In this document: positions 32,495 to 45,578 of the stretch, one piece after another | How the letters are laid out: every line of letters starts with the position of its first letter | How positions within the stretch are numbered: position 1 is the stretch's first letter | Origin: Ixodes scapularis | Lineage: Eukaryota; Arthropoda; Arachnida; Ixodida; Ixodidae | Reading direction: 5' to 3' | NCBI RefSeq assembly: GCF_016920785.2 | Contig: NW_024609880.1 | Location: 36,107,152-36,171,151, forward strand | DNA: 64,000 nucleotides | Program-made: the position numbers and the translations under genes | The notes under the pieces: model-generated | What the model saw: the letters and a program-made list of their open reading frames with translations, nothing else | Told to the model about the DNA's origin: nothing | Database searches by the model: none

Positions 32495-32747
32495 CATGGA
32501 CGTACCAACCGGGGGGGGGGGGGGGGGGGGGGGGGGAGCACTCGCCCCTCCTCTCCAGTTCTCAGACGGGGGGGCAAGGCGTGTGTTTTGCCCCCCCCCC
32601 CCCCCTGAAACAGCCGCCGCTGGGCAGGGCAAACACTGGCCGGCGGCGCCCAAGGGACACCAAGGGCACCGCCCCCCGGCCCTGGAAGGGGGGGGGGGGG
32701 TGTCTGGTTTGCCCCTCCCCACTCAAAAACAAGTTCGTACACCACTG
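32495..32747. mobile_element. PolyG/polyC-tract MITE, uninterrupted copy
   Basis: Ends CATGGACGTACCAAC and CAGTGGTGTACGAAC (minus strand) flank three long G or C runs. Flanks gcttagac and acttaaac (6 of 8 identical) are a diverged target duplication. This copy gives the empty-site version of the element at 62838-63981. Confidence 0.65.
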
Positions 32748-33444
32748 ACTTAAACTAAACTTATCTGCAGTTGTGTCAAGTACAGTAGGATGAAAGATAC
32801 ATTTCCAGAAATTAACTCTTTTTTTTTTTTCGTTGTTTCAACTGTGTCCCATATCACTGTCACGTTCTCACGCTTGCATGGGGTGCCCTGTTCCGGAAGC
32901 AAAGAAAGTTTCTGAGGCAAATGTTTATGCGCAACACGAATTCAGTCTGAATGAGGTCTTGACTCGGACTAAGATGACTGATTTCTTTTTTTTCTGCCAG
33001 TTCTTTTTTACGTTTTTAACGGGTTTAAATTTCAAAGATCCGTTCTAAAAATTGATAGTATTGGTGATTTGGGCATCATTATAAGATTTTGAGACCTGCT
33101 CTTCCGCTTGCGATATCCCGAATACCAACATTTCTGGGTAATTCCGCTATTGTATTTCTGTAGATATGTAGCACGTATAAGGCTGGCATGGAACAGGAGA
33201 ATACTGAATTCGTTGATTTATTTGCTTTCAAGGCACAAAGTATATTAGTGGTACAAAGTAGATTGAGGTTGGTACTTTACCTGGGCCGCATCTTTATCTG
33301 TCTAACAGGATATAGTTATGTCACATAGCTGGGAAAAGCGGCGCGGTCCCGAATAAACAATAACAAAGTTGACGTGCGTGTTTAGACAGCATATATGTAT
33401 GTGTCTTTGAGATATGGCGACACTGGTTTACGCTGCAGATGAAA

Positions 33445-33645
33445 AATTTAGCCAGGGCAGTAGGACTGCTAGCCTAGAGTCTGTTACGTGCACCACGCAG
33501 TAGTGATACACGACCGCACGCCGGTACGATGTTCATCCAGATCGAAACGGACAGGGGTGGGCATTAAGCCTAGGATCCCTGGGTTCTGAAGCACGAGCTT
33601 TTGCCCCACGCGTGCTCCGAGCTGCGCTGCGTTAACACATTTCGT
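33445..33645 (-). mobile_element. tRNA-derived SINE, copy 2
   Basis: On the minus strand it shows a tRNA-like head, a weak B box (GGCTTAATGCC) and the shared body with GGTGCACGTAACAG and CTGGCTAAATTTTTCATCTG. Confidence 0.6.
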
Positions 33646-34254
33646 CAACAGTTTCCTCTACGATCCCGAGTTCCACTCTAACAATTTCACTGTTTCTGTT
33701 AGCATAATAATTGTCGTCCTGACACCGTAAATGTACTCAACACCCACAAGGCTGTTGTCGTCCCTGACAAGAAGCTCACTTACCAAAGATCCGACCGGAA
33801 CGTAACTCGCAACAATGAAAAATGTTACCCTCGAAGGACGCCGCTTTTGCTTTCTCTTCCCTTCTGACAGCCAACAATGACTTCGCGTAAACCTTCCCTC
33901 CGGTGTAACCTCCTTTCCTTGACATAAAAAGAAATCCAGCCCTCGTCTGGCGAATGTGGACGAGCAAGAAGCTCCATTAACCTTGACAACGCCATCAACG
34001 AACCTTTGCTTGCGCAGCGCTAGCCCTCCGGATCTCGTCGATGATTTGGCTAGCAAGTTCCAGCATTCATAACAACACGAGGAAGAGAGCGTTATGGCGA
34101 CGTCCCCTTGTCGACAATATCAGCAAATGAACCCGAAACTCTCCCTCAAACACGGGGAGAGGATGGGACATTAGTAATCCGACCACGGAAGTCTCCAAGC
34201 CTAAACGTCGACGACGACCACGTCACGTTGAGACCAATAAATCCGCTACGCCTA

Positions 34255-35403
34255 GAGTATCGGCGCTTCGTTCCTCGATCTGCTAGTCGGCGCCGCCATC
34301 TTGGTACTTAGCGCAGAGCAGTGACTGTTGATAGTCACAATTCGGAACTACGATTTCCTCAGCTTTAGATGCGGTGTTAGAAAACTCACGATTTGCTCTG
34401 TCGCGAACTGTTCCAACACACCTGGAAAACAGAAAAGCGTTTCCTGCGATTTCAGACAAAGTTTCACATAACTGCCCATTATGATTTTAAAGCACCAAGA
34501 TGGCTGGAGTGTAGTTATTCTAAAGCGTAGCTTATTTGGTAGCTCTAGCAGACGCTTCGTCGCAGCCCTTCATGGTCGCCGCAATAACCGACCTTCCATT
34601 TTTGTTTTTTGCTTCACTTCACCCCCTTCCTTTAAGTTTACCAGTGTTCCTTTACGTTTTTTTTTCATTTCTTTCTGTTGTTCGCCAAAACCTTTCAGTA
34701 CATCGTTGTGGTTCCGACATATGCAGAAGCGAATGTTCCGTGCCATCATGGGTGGAACCATTCCGCTCTGTGGAGGTGGATGACCAGCGAAGCTGTTTAG
34801 CAGACGACACAGACCCACCCCGAGGAGCCGGAGGAAACTAAACAAGCGCGACGGGACCGCCACCTGTCGGAAAGTAAACACGCGCGATGGCACCACCATC
34901 CCGGGAGAGCGGAAGGGAACTAAGCACGCAAGCGCCATGCAACGACAACAAAGAGAGGGTGGTGCAAGCGTAGACATGGCCGGCGCGGGTCGCACTGTGG
35001 CGAATCTTTGAGAAACCTTTATTACCTACCTGAGAGTCTAGTCATCTTGAAATTAGTGCCTACTGTTCTACTGAATAGACCTAAAGCCACTAAATGAGCT
35101 GCGCTTAGAGTATCGGCACTCTGTTCCCCGACATTGTTGTGGACGCCGCCATTTTGGTGCTTCTGCGGAGCAGACGCAACTGCCGATCGTCACGATTCAA
35201 ATGTGTGACTTCCTCGGCATTAGAAAGCTTATGTAATATTGCTTTTCTCTTTCGCGAGCTGTTTAAACATCTGTGGAGGACGGAAAAGCATTCCCCGTGA
35301 TTTCAGATAAACCTTCAGATAACTGGCAACCATGGTTTTAAGCCACAATATGGGCAAGCGTCGTTACTCTGAAGCTTAGCCTATTTAGTGGCACTAAATA
35401 GAC
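34255..35403 (+). repeat. Direct repeat pair of about 300 bp
   Basis: 34255-34556 and 35106-35403 align over GAGTATCGGC, GCCGCCAT, ACAGAAAAGC/ACGGAAAAGC and TTCAGATAAC-type blocks. Pieces of the same family recur at 38380-38450. No gene is seen. Confidence 0.5.
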
Positions 35404-38400
35404 GTAATGCTAAATTACCCAAGCATCAAGTAGAATGCAGGGAATGGTGTTTCACGCGCCGCACGTGCCGACGTCTGCAGCAGCATGACCTCCTCTACAC
35501 TGAAGAAGCCTGGCAGATCGCCACGAGAAGCGGCCGCCGAAATCGAAAAGATAGAAAGGCAGACAATGGATGAGAGGAAAGCCACGTGACGGGCGCCCCG
35601 CTGCGGCGAGACGCCGAAACACACTTCTCCCGAGCGATGGAATGTCCGCTCGTGCTCCTCGCGTTCCTCGCGCTATACCGCTTCTTTCATCGTCGGATTT
35701 GTAAACCATGTTTCGAGTCCTCGCCGCTGCAAAAGCTGTCCGCTGCAGCATCCAGGTTCCTTTCCCCGAGAAATGCTCTGTGCCACCAGATCCTCGCGCT
35801 CCAAATACCTTTGTCCGGAAGTGCTCTTTTTAGCCTCGACCGCAAGGAGCAAAAGCGAACAATAATCTCGAACCCAGACGCTCACGGGGAGGGGGGGCTG
35901 CGTCGGCCTGCGCCCCCGCTCCCCGTTGAGGGCTTCTTCGCTGGTGTGCCGACTGCCGTTTCGCCGGCATCGGTCCTGTTTACCGCGGTATGTGAGTATA
36001 GTGCCCGTAATGTGAGAGCCGTGTGTCCATACGCCACTTTGCCGTTGTTGGTTTCCATCTAGCCGAGCCAGAAAACATCTCGCGACGAGTTGACCGCGCC
36101 GGGAGTGACGAAGAAGAAGCAAACATGGCGACGGTTTGTGCGATTGCTTTGGTGGCTCCGGTGTTGAGTGTCTTCAACGTCCTCGTGAGAAGGTTCCCCT
36201 GCCCTTCGAAGTTATTGCAAGCACCACGAAAGATGTGGAATCATCGTTTCAACTACAAATAAGCAGGCCTTCACGAGCAACAACGGTGCCGAGCAGGCGC
36301 TCGGCACAGTTGTGTCAGGCTCACGCAGCCAGCGGCACAGTTGTGTTGGTTTTGTCGTCAGATGTTCAACAACGCCGGGGTATTTTCATTTATCATTTGG
36401 AATGGCTTCAAGAGTGGGAAATTAATCTATTTCGCGGATTGTTAACGCCGAGGCGAGTGCCCTCCGTTGCAGTGCCGTCGTCGCGCCAAGTGCAGAGAAA
36501 ACCGGGTGGCGATGGCGGCGGTGCTCTTTGATCTTGCGCCGTCGGGTTCATGAAGTCCGGAGTAAACGTACGTACGTGCGACTGCTGGATCGGTGTTTTG
36601 GACTTCCTCAAAACTCTTTCTCACGCGCACTTTCCTCGTGAAGCTTAGTAGCTCATTACACCTCATCGTCGACTGCGCTCATTTGACTACGACGGACGAG
36701 CCTGCCTGATGTGAATTTCACTGCCTAAGATCCTTGGTGTGCTGTAACGAGGGCTAATAAAATATCGGTGCGAACTTCTGAACAAACGAGTCGAAGTTTC
36801 GTCTGCTATCATAACTGATCGCCTGTCACAATATTAATCAGTAGCGCTCCTAGACTCCGCCCCCACAGGCACCGTGCTTCGTTGCCCGATAGTAAGTGTC
36901 TCCTGGTAACTCGTAGAATTCCAGCTCCCACTTCAAGTAAGTACCATCCTTTAGAACTGGCAATTAATAGTTTCGAACCCAGACGCTCGCAGTGTGTGGG
37001 GGGGGACGCGTGCTAACATACTCGGAGCCCTCGTTTACGCCGCTTCGCAGCGGCAGACAAGGCGCCACATTACCAAAGAAAGCTAATCCGAGCTGTCTAT
37101 GTAACTAAACCCCTTCGCTAGTCATTCGATGAAACGTCGTGGTCTTGTTTTCATTCGCTAAGACGGCGTTCGATCAAGTGAACGCCTCCCACTTATTTCG
37201 GCTCTGGAGAGCCGCATTGCCACAGAAAGGCAAGCGGATCGCGAAAATCGGTCTCAAACGTGCCACGAATGTAATGTCGTATACAAGAAGTCAACAATCA
37301 AGCATTTGAAAGCTACAAGAAAGCGGTAGCGAAATATTTACTACGCAATGAACCCGGGCTGAAACGCGGATGTCAAGGGTGATCGAGATGGGTTCTCGAA
37401 TGTTCACGACATCTTATCTGTTGAAGAACGGGTCGCGGAGGCTTCTGGTGAAGACATCGTTCACGATGTGCCGGTGCATTCGGACAGCCTGCCGCATCCA
37501 GCTCCCCAAAGCAACGCCGCTAACGCAGCCCCCCCCCTCCCCCCCCCCCCCCCCCCCCTTCCTGCCTGCCAGTTCTCTCCGCGTGGTGGCGCGAGCGTAG
37601 ATAAACATGGCGGCGCCCTGGAATTGGCGCGGACACTGGTCTATAGCATGCTCCGTCGTCGAACTGCCAGGTTTTGTGAGTATAGAGGAGGCTATGGCAG
37701 GTGTTCTAAAGCAAAAGCCTAAAACAAGTGGCATCTTGCGCGCGCGTTCGTCAATGCTTTATTTTCATTATTTCCTTCGAAACTTATATACGGGAAAGGC
37801 GTTCGCGTGCGGCGCCTGCGTCTGCAGCAGTAACTGTTCTAAAGTAAAAGCCAAAAACAAATGGCACCTTGCACGCGTGTTTGTCAACGCTTTATTTTGA
37901 TCATTTACTTCGAATCTTTTATACGGAGGAGGCGTGCGCGTGCGCGTGCGGGGCGCGTGCGGCGTTACGAGCGTAAAGTTTTTAGTCACTGCCATATATC
38001 CCCCTCTATTGGCGACGTGAGCGATCGAAAGCGTCGCTGTGGTCGGCCTGCCACGATTGGCCGAATGCTAACAATGACGTCAGCAAAGGCTTTCTCATCG
38101 ACGGAAATGAAAGGAATGTAAGAACTTCAATTTTGACGGTGTTGGCAGTGTTGCCTTGAGAGCGCTATGATTTCAGGCTTCCACCATGCCCATTACAAAC
38201 ACCATCGAACCTGTTGTTCACAAGGTAATGACGTCACGAAAGGGAACCGAACGAGGGCGCCACCTTGCCGCTAATACTAAGAAATCCTGGCAGTTTGACG
38301 ACGGAGCCATAGAGTGCCCAGTCCCAGATCTGGAGCACCGAGGATCTGGTGGCACAGAGCATTTCTTGGAGAACCTATAGACGCTTTTAGTCAGCTGTGC

Positions 38401-38639
38401 ATGGTCACCGCCATAACCGACCTTCAGTTTTTGTTTCCTTTTATTCCATTCGCTTCACTTCATCATTGCCACGGAAGGACAGGTTATTGCCTCTTTAGGT
38501 GCTACTCTCTTTCCCCCTAGTAGACGCCTTTTTAAATGTTCGTCAACGCCCGCTTCAGTGGCTCGACATCTCGGTAGGACAAGAGAAGGTCGGCAATGGC
38601 GGCTCAATTTGGCGCGTGTTTAAAGCGTCTAGAGTTCCT
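35404..38639. other. Repetitive GC-rich DNA without recognisable gene
   Basis: Contains a polyC tract at 37530-37559, a GGATCTGGTGGCACAGAGCA repeat at 38340 that is inverted near 35775, and pairs of AACATGGCG motifs. Open frames of 60-160 codons overlap on both strands and show no domain. Confidence 0.4.
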
Positions 38640-38885
38640 GTATAGGCTCCCCACGCGTCTGTTTTCCACGTGCCGCCGCGCCGCTATTCGCCGAGATCCG
38701 ATCACGTGAGGAGCCGGATCAAATGCCGTGCAGCAAAGTAGACGTTGCGCGCGTCCCGGCGCGTTCCCTTGCTTTTGAGAGTGCCGCGTGCCTCGAACGC
38801 GTGGCGCCGCTATTCGCCGAATTCAGTCACGTGAGGAGCAGGATCGTCTCACCGCACAGGAAAGACGACGCTACGAAGATACAGG
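38640..38885 (+). repeat. Dispersed GC-rich repeat, copy
   Basis: GTTTTCCACGTGCCGCCGCG, CGCTATTCGCCGAGATCC and CGAATTCAGTCACGTGA are shared with 46150-46430. It directly abuts the MULE left end. Confidence 0.6.
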
Positions 38886-40877
38886 AACTCTAGAGGGTAT
38901 ACGGCCCATTCGTCACATGTCAATTCGTCATAGGGCAACTGGTAACAGGCCTGTTCGTCACAGCGGAACATTCATCATAGGATGATTCGTCACGCTCGCA
39001 GTGCGTCACACAATGACCCCAGGATCGTTAAACTTTTTTTTTCTATTTTGTTTTCTTAGGAAAGTTACGAAAGGGGAACGTTTCTTTTTTCTATTTTGTT
39101 TTTTTAAAGAAGTTAGGAAAGGGGTCACCCAACCAAATCCGTACAAGATCAGTGAGGTTGACTACTGTACGAACTGGAACGAAAGCATGTCCCAATGACC
39201 CCAACATAAGGCAACATGCAGCCTTTAGCCTGCATGTTGTCTTATCTGGGTCGCCTTACCAACGAAACAACTTAGAGTACATAATATTCACAAGAAGAAA
39301 AAAAAAACCAAACCCAATTTCTTTTATTTTTTTATTTTTTTGTGTGTGTGTGTGTTCCGCTCCTGGGCTTATTATGCCTGTTGCTCTTGGATTATAGAAG
39401 ACGGATCGCTTTTGTTTCCCATCTCACTCTCGATTTCTAAATGGAGGTTGTTACTACTAGGAAAGGTGGCGATATGCTTCTTCACAAAGGACACTCCTGC
39501 ACTTGCATTAAGGTTAATGAAACTACGTTGTATTGGGCCTGCCGGCGAAGACGAGTTTGTAGAACTAAAATAGTCACCGATCACGCCAACACTCGTGTAA
39601 TCTCTTATTTCAATGACCATACGCATGCCGGTGACCCCACCGTGATAAACGTGCTTCGGGTTCGTCATCAGAGGAAGGAAAAGGCTGGTATGTGCCAAAA
39701 TCTGTTCCTGCTCTTATGTTTCCAAAACAATTTCACTAACGTCCTTCTTTATTCCAGTGAAAGGCCGTCGAGCACCGCACCAAAGACTTCTGGATGCGGC
39801 TGTCTGTGTCAGTGACGACCCTGCATCACAGATTCCCGCACCGTCAACACTTCGGCGCACAATCCGCAAGCAAAGGCAGCAGGTTAATTTCGAGTACGGC
39901 GTACCATCTTGCAGAGCCGAAATACGAATGCCCACAGAGTTTAAGGTAAAGTGTATTGCAGCGCAAAATCACAGTGCGCGACATATTATGATAATAATGA
40001 CTGTTTTACCTGCATGCAGACCACAGCCAAAGGAGATTTCTTTCTCCTCCATGACAGCGGAGAGGGCGACAGCGAAAGAATCCTGACCTTTGCTACCGAG
40101 CGCAACTTGAGCTGTCTGGCTAAGGCGACTACGTGGTTCGCGGACAACACCTTTAAAGTCACCCCGGTACAGTTTCACCAACTGTACATTGTGCATGCCA
40201 CTGTCAATGGCGTGGTAGTGCCAATGGTTTACGGCTTGCTGCCCAACTAATCTGAAGCTACCTACAGAAGGTAAGCATTCAAGAGCTCTGATAAACGTAT
40301 AAAACAAAACGCTCAGTGGCCCTATTATTGGATATGTGTTCAAGCACTTCAAAATAGGTTCGCTCTTTTTAAGGTTTTTCGACGTCGAGCTGATTCACAT
40401 GGGGCCTAACTGCCTTGAGGTGGCTTACACGGACTTCGAGATAGCGGCCATCAACGCGATACAAGTCTTGATTGCCGGCGCTAGGATAAGGACGTTTTTT
40501 TTTTTACTTACCAGTCGGTGTACAGGAAGGTGTGCCCCAGTGGTCACCAGAGTCGATACAATTCAGATGAAGAGTTTGCTCTTCTGGTATGCGGAATTCT
40601 ATTTATATGCCTTATTGTTGTCTTCAGTTAAGCCAGTTGGTTACTTTATTTCTTGTGGATTTTCAGATGAGAATTCTTCCAGCATTGGCCTTCATGCTAA
40701 TCGCCGACATTCCCGAGGCCTTCCAGAACCTTCTCGAGGTTTTCCCCACCGATGAATCACTCGTGGCGGCCTACTTTGAGGACGTGCCAGGGGGTAAAGG
40801 TGGGTGAGGAGGAGTGGCAAATCCCGCGCGCCGACATCCTGGGTCCCGAGTGAAAGATCGCGAAAGAGAGCGACAGA

Positions 40878-43345
40878 ACATGGATGGATGGATGGATGTT
40901 GATGGCTATTCCCTTTGTAACGGGTGGTAGCTTGCGCCACCTAGCCTAAGTCTAAAAAGACAAAAACGTGATTCCTCCCGCCCCTTTTAAGACCAATTTT
41001 TCTCCCCCTAACTATCACCAGGCAGTGTGGGATATCACCAGGATGACCTTCGGGGGAACGGGCAAAAAAACTAAAAAAAACATCACCCCCCTGCCTCTTC
41101 CCCCCGGCGAGGGTGTCGCCAATTTTCCTCTGGTCAGGCCTTTTCGGCGTTACCCCAGCACCAGACCCCCTGGGAGACAGGGTTGAGACTTTGGGCCGGA
41201 GCCACGCGGGAGGGAGTCCCAATTTTCCTCTGTCCCGCCTGTTCCCAGCTGTGCTAGTTAGTTTTCCATCATTTAATTTTCCCTAGATAATTTCCACCAA
41301 TCCTCTAATCGTCTCTTTGTCACTGTAATCCTTTTCTCCACCATCCTTCCATCGTCGCCAGTGAAACCCAGGGCCCCGGCCAAATCCGTTACCTCTTCAG
41401 GGAGGGCAGGACGAAGTTCCGTGCACTTCAAAACCAAGTGCTCCAGGGTCTCGCTATCATTATGGCAGGCGGCACATAATGTGTCGGTCTCCTGAAATTT
41501 AGCCCTATACGTCCTTGTCCTCAAAACTCCCGTTCTTGCCTCGAACAGCAAAACACTTCCCAGTGATCTGTCAAACAGGTTTTCCTTTCTTATCTCCTGC
41601 TTTCGTGACCTGTACACTGCTAAAGCTGATTTCTCCTGCATCCTCCCCTCCCACATTTTCCTCTCCGCCTCTTTCACCTTCTTTTTCACTGACGTAGTCT
41701 GTTCAGCCCCATCACCAGTGTGTAGATATTTAAATGTAAGCTTTCGGGTTCGGTTTGTCCATTTTGTGTTTAAACTTTTCATGTATAAATACTTGAATAC
41801 CTTACGTGTCCACCGCGTATCCTCCATTTCAGACAACCTTTGTTCAAATTTCAACTTACTAATTGCCTCCCTGATCTCAAAAGACGACCATCCCATGTCC
41901 CCCTGTACTCCCTCATTTGGTGTTTTTCCATGTGCTCCCAGCGCCAATCTGCCTACGCTTCTTTGTCGAATTTCTAACCCTGATTGAACCTCAGATTTCA
42001 TGCACAGTACTGCATTGCCAAAAGACAGTCCTGGCACCATCACTCCCTTCCATATACCTCTGACCACTTCATATCTGTTATAGTTCCATAGTGCCTTGAG
42101 CTTCATAATAGATTAATTTCTTTTCCCTTTTCTAATTGTGTTCTCCTCGTGTTCCTCTAGATATTTCCTTCCCTCATTGAGCCAGACCCCTAGATATTTG
42201 TACTTTTCTACGTGTTCTATCACTGTGTCCTGTATCTAAAGGTTCCCCTTTCTCATCGTTGAAAACTATTATACCCGACTTGTCCCTACTGAATTTTAGT
42301 CCTAAACTGTCCCCTTCCCTGCTGCAAATCCTAATCAGTTCCTGTATTGTCTCACGGCTTTCTGATACGAGTACAATATCATCTGCATGCATTAACCCTG
42401 GCAATAGTTGATTTACCTTACGTCCTTCCTCCATGTAATTCAGGTCAAAACCTAGGTTGCACTGTTCTAATCTTTTTTTCCATCTCACTGAGGTATATCA
42501 TAAAGAGCAGGGGAGGCAATGGGCAACCCTGTCTAAGTCCTCTTTTTATTGCTGCTGGTTTTGTAGTTTCGGCTTCCCATTTTATAATCACCCTATTCTC
42601 CGTATAAACCCGCTCTAGGAACTTAACCATGGTTCCCCCTAGGCCATACCCTTTTAGCTGTTCCCAAAGTTTTTCCTAATTCACATTGTCATATGCCCCT
42701 TTGATGTCCAAAAATGCTACCCATAATGGCCTTTGGCTTGTCATTGCTATCTCTATGCACTAAGTGATTATGAACAAGTTATCATCTAATCGTCTATCCA
42801 TCCTGAAATTGTTTCGGAGCTCCCCCAGAATCTGCTTTCTCTCTGCCCATTCTTCCATTCTTCTTTTTACGATTTGCATATAGCTAGTCTATATATTACT
42901 GAAGTTACTGTGCTTGGTCGGTATGATTTGATACTGTCTTTGTTTCCCCTGCCCTTATATAATAATCTCACCCTGCTCAGTTTCCAGTCACTGGGTACCT
43001 CCCCTCCCATAAGTATCTGGTCAATCACCTGCCTTAGTTTCAATTTGCTTGTTTGGGATAGAACTTTTATCAGTCTCATTGGTATGCCGTCTGGACCTGT
43101 CGCAGTTCCAGCCGGAACCCTTCCTTCTGCTTTCTCCCATTCCCCTATGGTCATTTCCTCTCCTTCACTATGATCCTCCTCATGTGTTGTGTAGGTGCTA
43201 TTATTCCCTATGGCCTGATCTTATTCTAACTCCGAAAATGCTGCTTCGATTGTATGTCTAATGTATTCCCTTGCCTCTTCCCCCTCTACCTTTGTCCCTT
43301 CCTGTGTGATTAGTGTCTGCTGGTACCCCTCAGTCTTTTTTCCCT
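40878..43345 (-). mobile_element. 5'-truncated non-LTR retrotransposon with (ATCC)n tail
   Basis: Reverse transcriptase blocks in order on the minus strand: TGPDGIPMRLIKVL (43080), IKSYRP, FLDIKGAYDNV (42700), RQGCPLPPLLF (42530), HADDIVLVSES (42360), then a C-terminal region with a CAACHND...HLVLKC zinc-knuckle-like motif (about 41470). At least two stops (both TAG where CAG is expected, near 42690 and 42760) and several shifts make it inactive. The 3' end is CATCCATCC. No endonuclease domain is present. Confidence 0.75.
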
Positions 43346-43576
43346 GTGCACTGTGCACACAAGAGAAAGAAACCAATGTTTCCAGCTGAAGGACGACAGT
43401 CGCGATGGTAATCGCGAAGACTCCCAGCTCGCGAAAGCTCTCAGCAATATAAACAGTGATAATTTAACGTTGCAAACTAAATTCTGAGCTATTCTAAGGT
43501 TTATAAAAAGCAGCATACTCATTACGCTGCATTAACTTCCCTTCTGTCGAAATCTCAAAAATCTGGTAGTTGCGCG

Positions 43577-43657
43577 GTTTCGTATTTCCGGGCGCGGCCG
43601 CCCGCGCCCGGAAATACGAAACTAAACCAGATAACCGAACCCGGTTATCTGGTTTAG
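43577..43657. repeat. Two adjacent perfect hairpins
   Basis: 43577-43622 is a GC-rich palindrome (GTTTCGTATTTCCGGGCGCG and inverse). 43622-43657 is a second one (CTAAACCAGATAACCG and inverse). They share their boundary base. Confidence 0.7.
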
Positions 43658-43660
43658 TTT

Positions 43661-43738
43661 AGTGTTGATGGGAAGCCGTACATCTGCGTGCTATGCAAAA
43701 AGAAAGCTTCGAAAGGAACGCGAATATCTTTCCACCGG
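43661..43738 (+). pseudogene. Possible THAP-like first-exon fragment
   Basis: The frame reads DGKPYICVLCKKKASKGTRI then SFHR and meets a strong donor (gtaagt). A Cys-x2-Cys followed by SFHR resembles a THAP finger start. There is no start codon in frame and no next exon, so this is weak. Confidence 0.25.
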
Positions 43739-44398
43739 TAAGTTCGTGGATTGTTAAAGTTCATGACACTGCTCTGATGATATATTTGTGAAATTGAAGG
43801 CAGTTGGTAACCATGTGGGACCCCGAGGGTCTGCCTACATACTCCGCCGCTTGCGGCAGCCAGAATGCATGGGAAAATGGCGGACCTTTTCCTCTAGAAT
43901 TAGTATGTATGATCTCTATGGGACGTGCATATCGGGAGACCCCATCGAAACGGCTTGCCATCGGCCACCTTCCCTCCTCTGGTTTGGTCAGTCAGAGAAT
44001 TAACACTAGAAGAAATGCCAAGGACGAACAACAGCATCGAAGCGTGGCACTGGGGACTGCAGGTAAGAACTGGCCTAATCCTCTGAGAACTTGGAAGTTT
44101 TCTGTAGCACATTTTGGCATTTGTTCTGAAATGCTCAAAATTTCAGTACGGTGCCCACTCAAAAAGCTTTTCCACGGGTGTGTGTGTTCTTTATTCTTTT
44201 TATGCCAGAGCAGCGTGGGCTGCGGTTCTCCCAATATCTGGGCTTCCTAGTCTGCCCTTGACAGCCCTTGACAGAGATGAAGCTGGCTCAAGCAGAGGGA
44301 GGCACGACATCTTCGAGGGCGTCGAAGAAGCACGCTGACTGCAACCGGCGTCTTCAGATCATTGTGAGCCTCTACGAGGGTAGCAATCGTCTTGAAAC

Positions 44399-45578
44399 CA
44401 GACTTGTACCGCACGCATTACAAGTAATCAAATTACTTGTAATCGATTACTTTTTGGAGTAATTTTGTAATCAGTTGATTACTTTTATTACGCAGTAATC
44501 AGAAGAGTAATCTGATTACTTTTTGAAGTAATAAAATTACTTGTAACGGTTACAATTTGTCCACGGGACCCCCCCCCCCCCCCTCCCCCGGCACACGCCT
44601 TTTTTTTATGAAATGACAAAAATATATTTTTTTTCCGAACGGAAAAAAAGAAAGATTTTTTGCGGAGCTGTAGGAAATGAGGTCAATCTCTGTCTATGTA
44701 CAGTTCTGTGGAATGTCCGGTTTTTTTTTGGTTTTTTTTTCGAGCTGGGACTGGGAGTGGGAAGCCACAGTGTGTGACAAAGGCCATTCAGGGCGAAGTT
44801 TGAGGAAGCAGAATGTAGCTTTGTGAGTCCTTCGTTCAAACTAGCCCCCTCACGCACACACACACACAGAAATAAAAAAAATAAAAAAAATCCTGCTTAG
44901 GGTACCTACTCGCAGCCCGTAGGACAACCAGAACCGAAGAATGCCTAAAGCGGATGCGAAATATAACAAAGACAGTTGAAATATTTCCACACTTCCCCTA
45001 CGTGGTCTTTGTGACAAGCAATGTTTCGAGTTGAGAAGTGGTCGGGGCGATCTCTTCCGCTAATGGATACTACATGATCCGTTTCAAATCCTGGAGCTGC
45101 TGCTCTTTTGTATAACATGCGAGCTCATCCATTTTTGAATAAAAAAATGAGCGACGCAAACTTTGAGCGACAACCCTTGCTCAAGCTTAACAAGATCTAG
45201 AACCCCCTCCGCTCCCTCCCCCCCCCCCCCCCCCCCCCCGCCACACACACACTGGCCAACGCCCAAATCATTAAACGTCTTCAAACGAATTCTATGCTTG
45301 TGTCCGCATTGTGAAGGCGCAAAGACCACGAAGAGGGAGCCAGTTTTTCTTCAATGCTTGTGCAAATGTGAAATATAAATTGGAAGTAGTTCATTGTTAT
45401 GAGCGCTAAAGATGTGTCTTCACACAATAAAGTAATCGGAAAAGTAACGATTACTTCTTTAAGTAATGTCCAATTACTTCTGCCGTCGAGTAATCAAGTA
45501 ATCTAATCGAATACTTTTTAGCCAAGAGTAATAGTAATTGTAATCGATTACTTTTTTTTAGTAACGTGTACAAGACTG
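44399..45578. mobile_element. hAT element with AGTAATC arrays, inserted in MULE exon 6
   Basis: The exact duplication cttgaaac is at 44391-44398 and 45579-45586. Ends are CAGACTTGTACCGCACG and CAGTCTTGTACACGTTAC. About 150 bp of TAATCGATTACTTTTT motifs lies inside each end. The centre is non-coding with polyC tracts. Removing it with one duplication copy makes the MULE C-terminal reading continuous. Confidence 0.85.

Larger units (their letters stand above)
40787..43927. mobile_element. Insertion in MULE exon 5 with GGACGTG target duplication
   Basis: GGACGTG ends the upstream half-exon (40780-40786) and stands again at 43921-43927, after which the MULE frame resumes in the correct phase. 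The insert contains a minus-strand LINE (40878-43345) and 575 bp with two palindromes on the right. Whether this was one event or several is unclear. Confidence 0.65.

Noticed and set aside
32357..32753. Gly- and Pro-rich frames
   Set aside because: They are produced by the long G and C runs of the MITE.
33658..34065. Minus-strand frame of about 135 codons with mixed composition
   Set aside because: It looks more protein-like than its neighbours but I find no motif, splice signal or relative in the window. It is left unannotated and would be worth a database search.
35586..36531. Possible gene starting near AACATGGCG at 36122
   Set aside because: The ATG has good context, but the frame is short, lacks a convincing donor and shows no domain. 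AACATGGCGGC recurs elsewhere in the window as part of repeats.
41080..41222. Possible CRISPR-like or clustered short repeats
   Set aside because: Only C-rich LINE 3' sequence and tandem simple repeats are present; nothing in the window has regular repeat-spacer structure.
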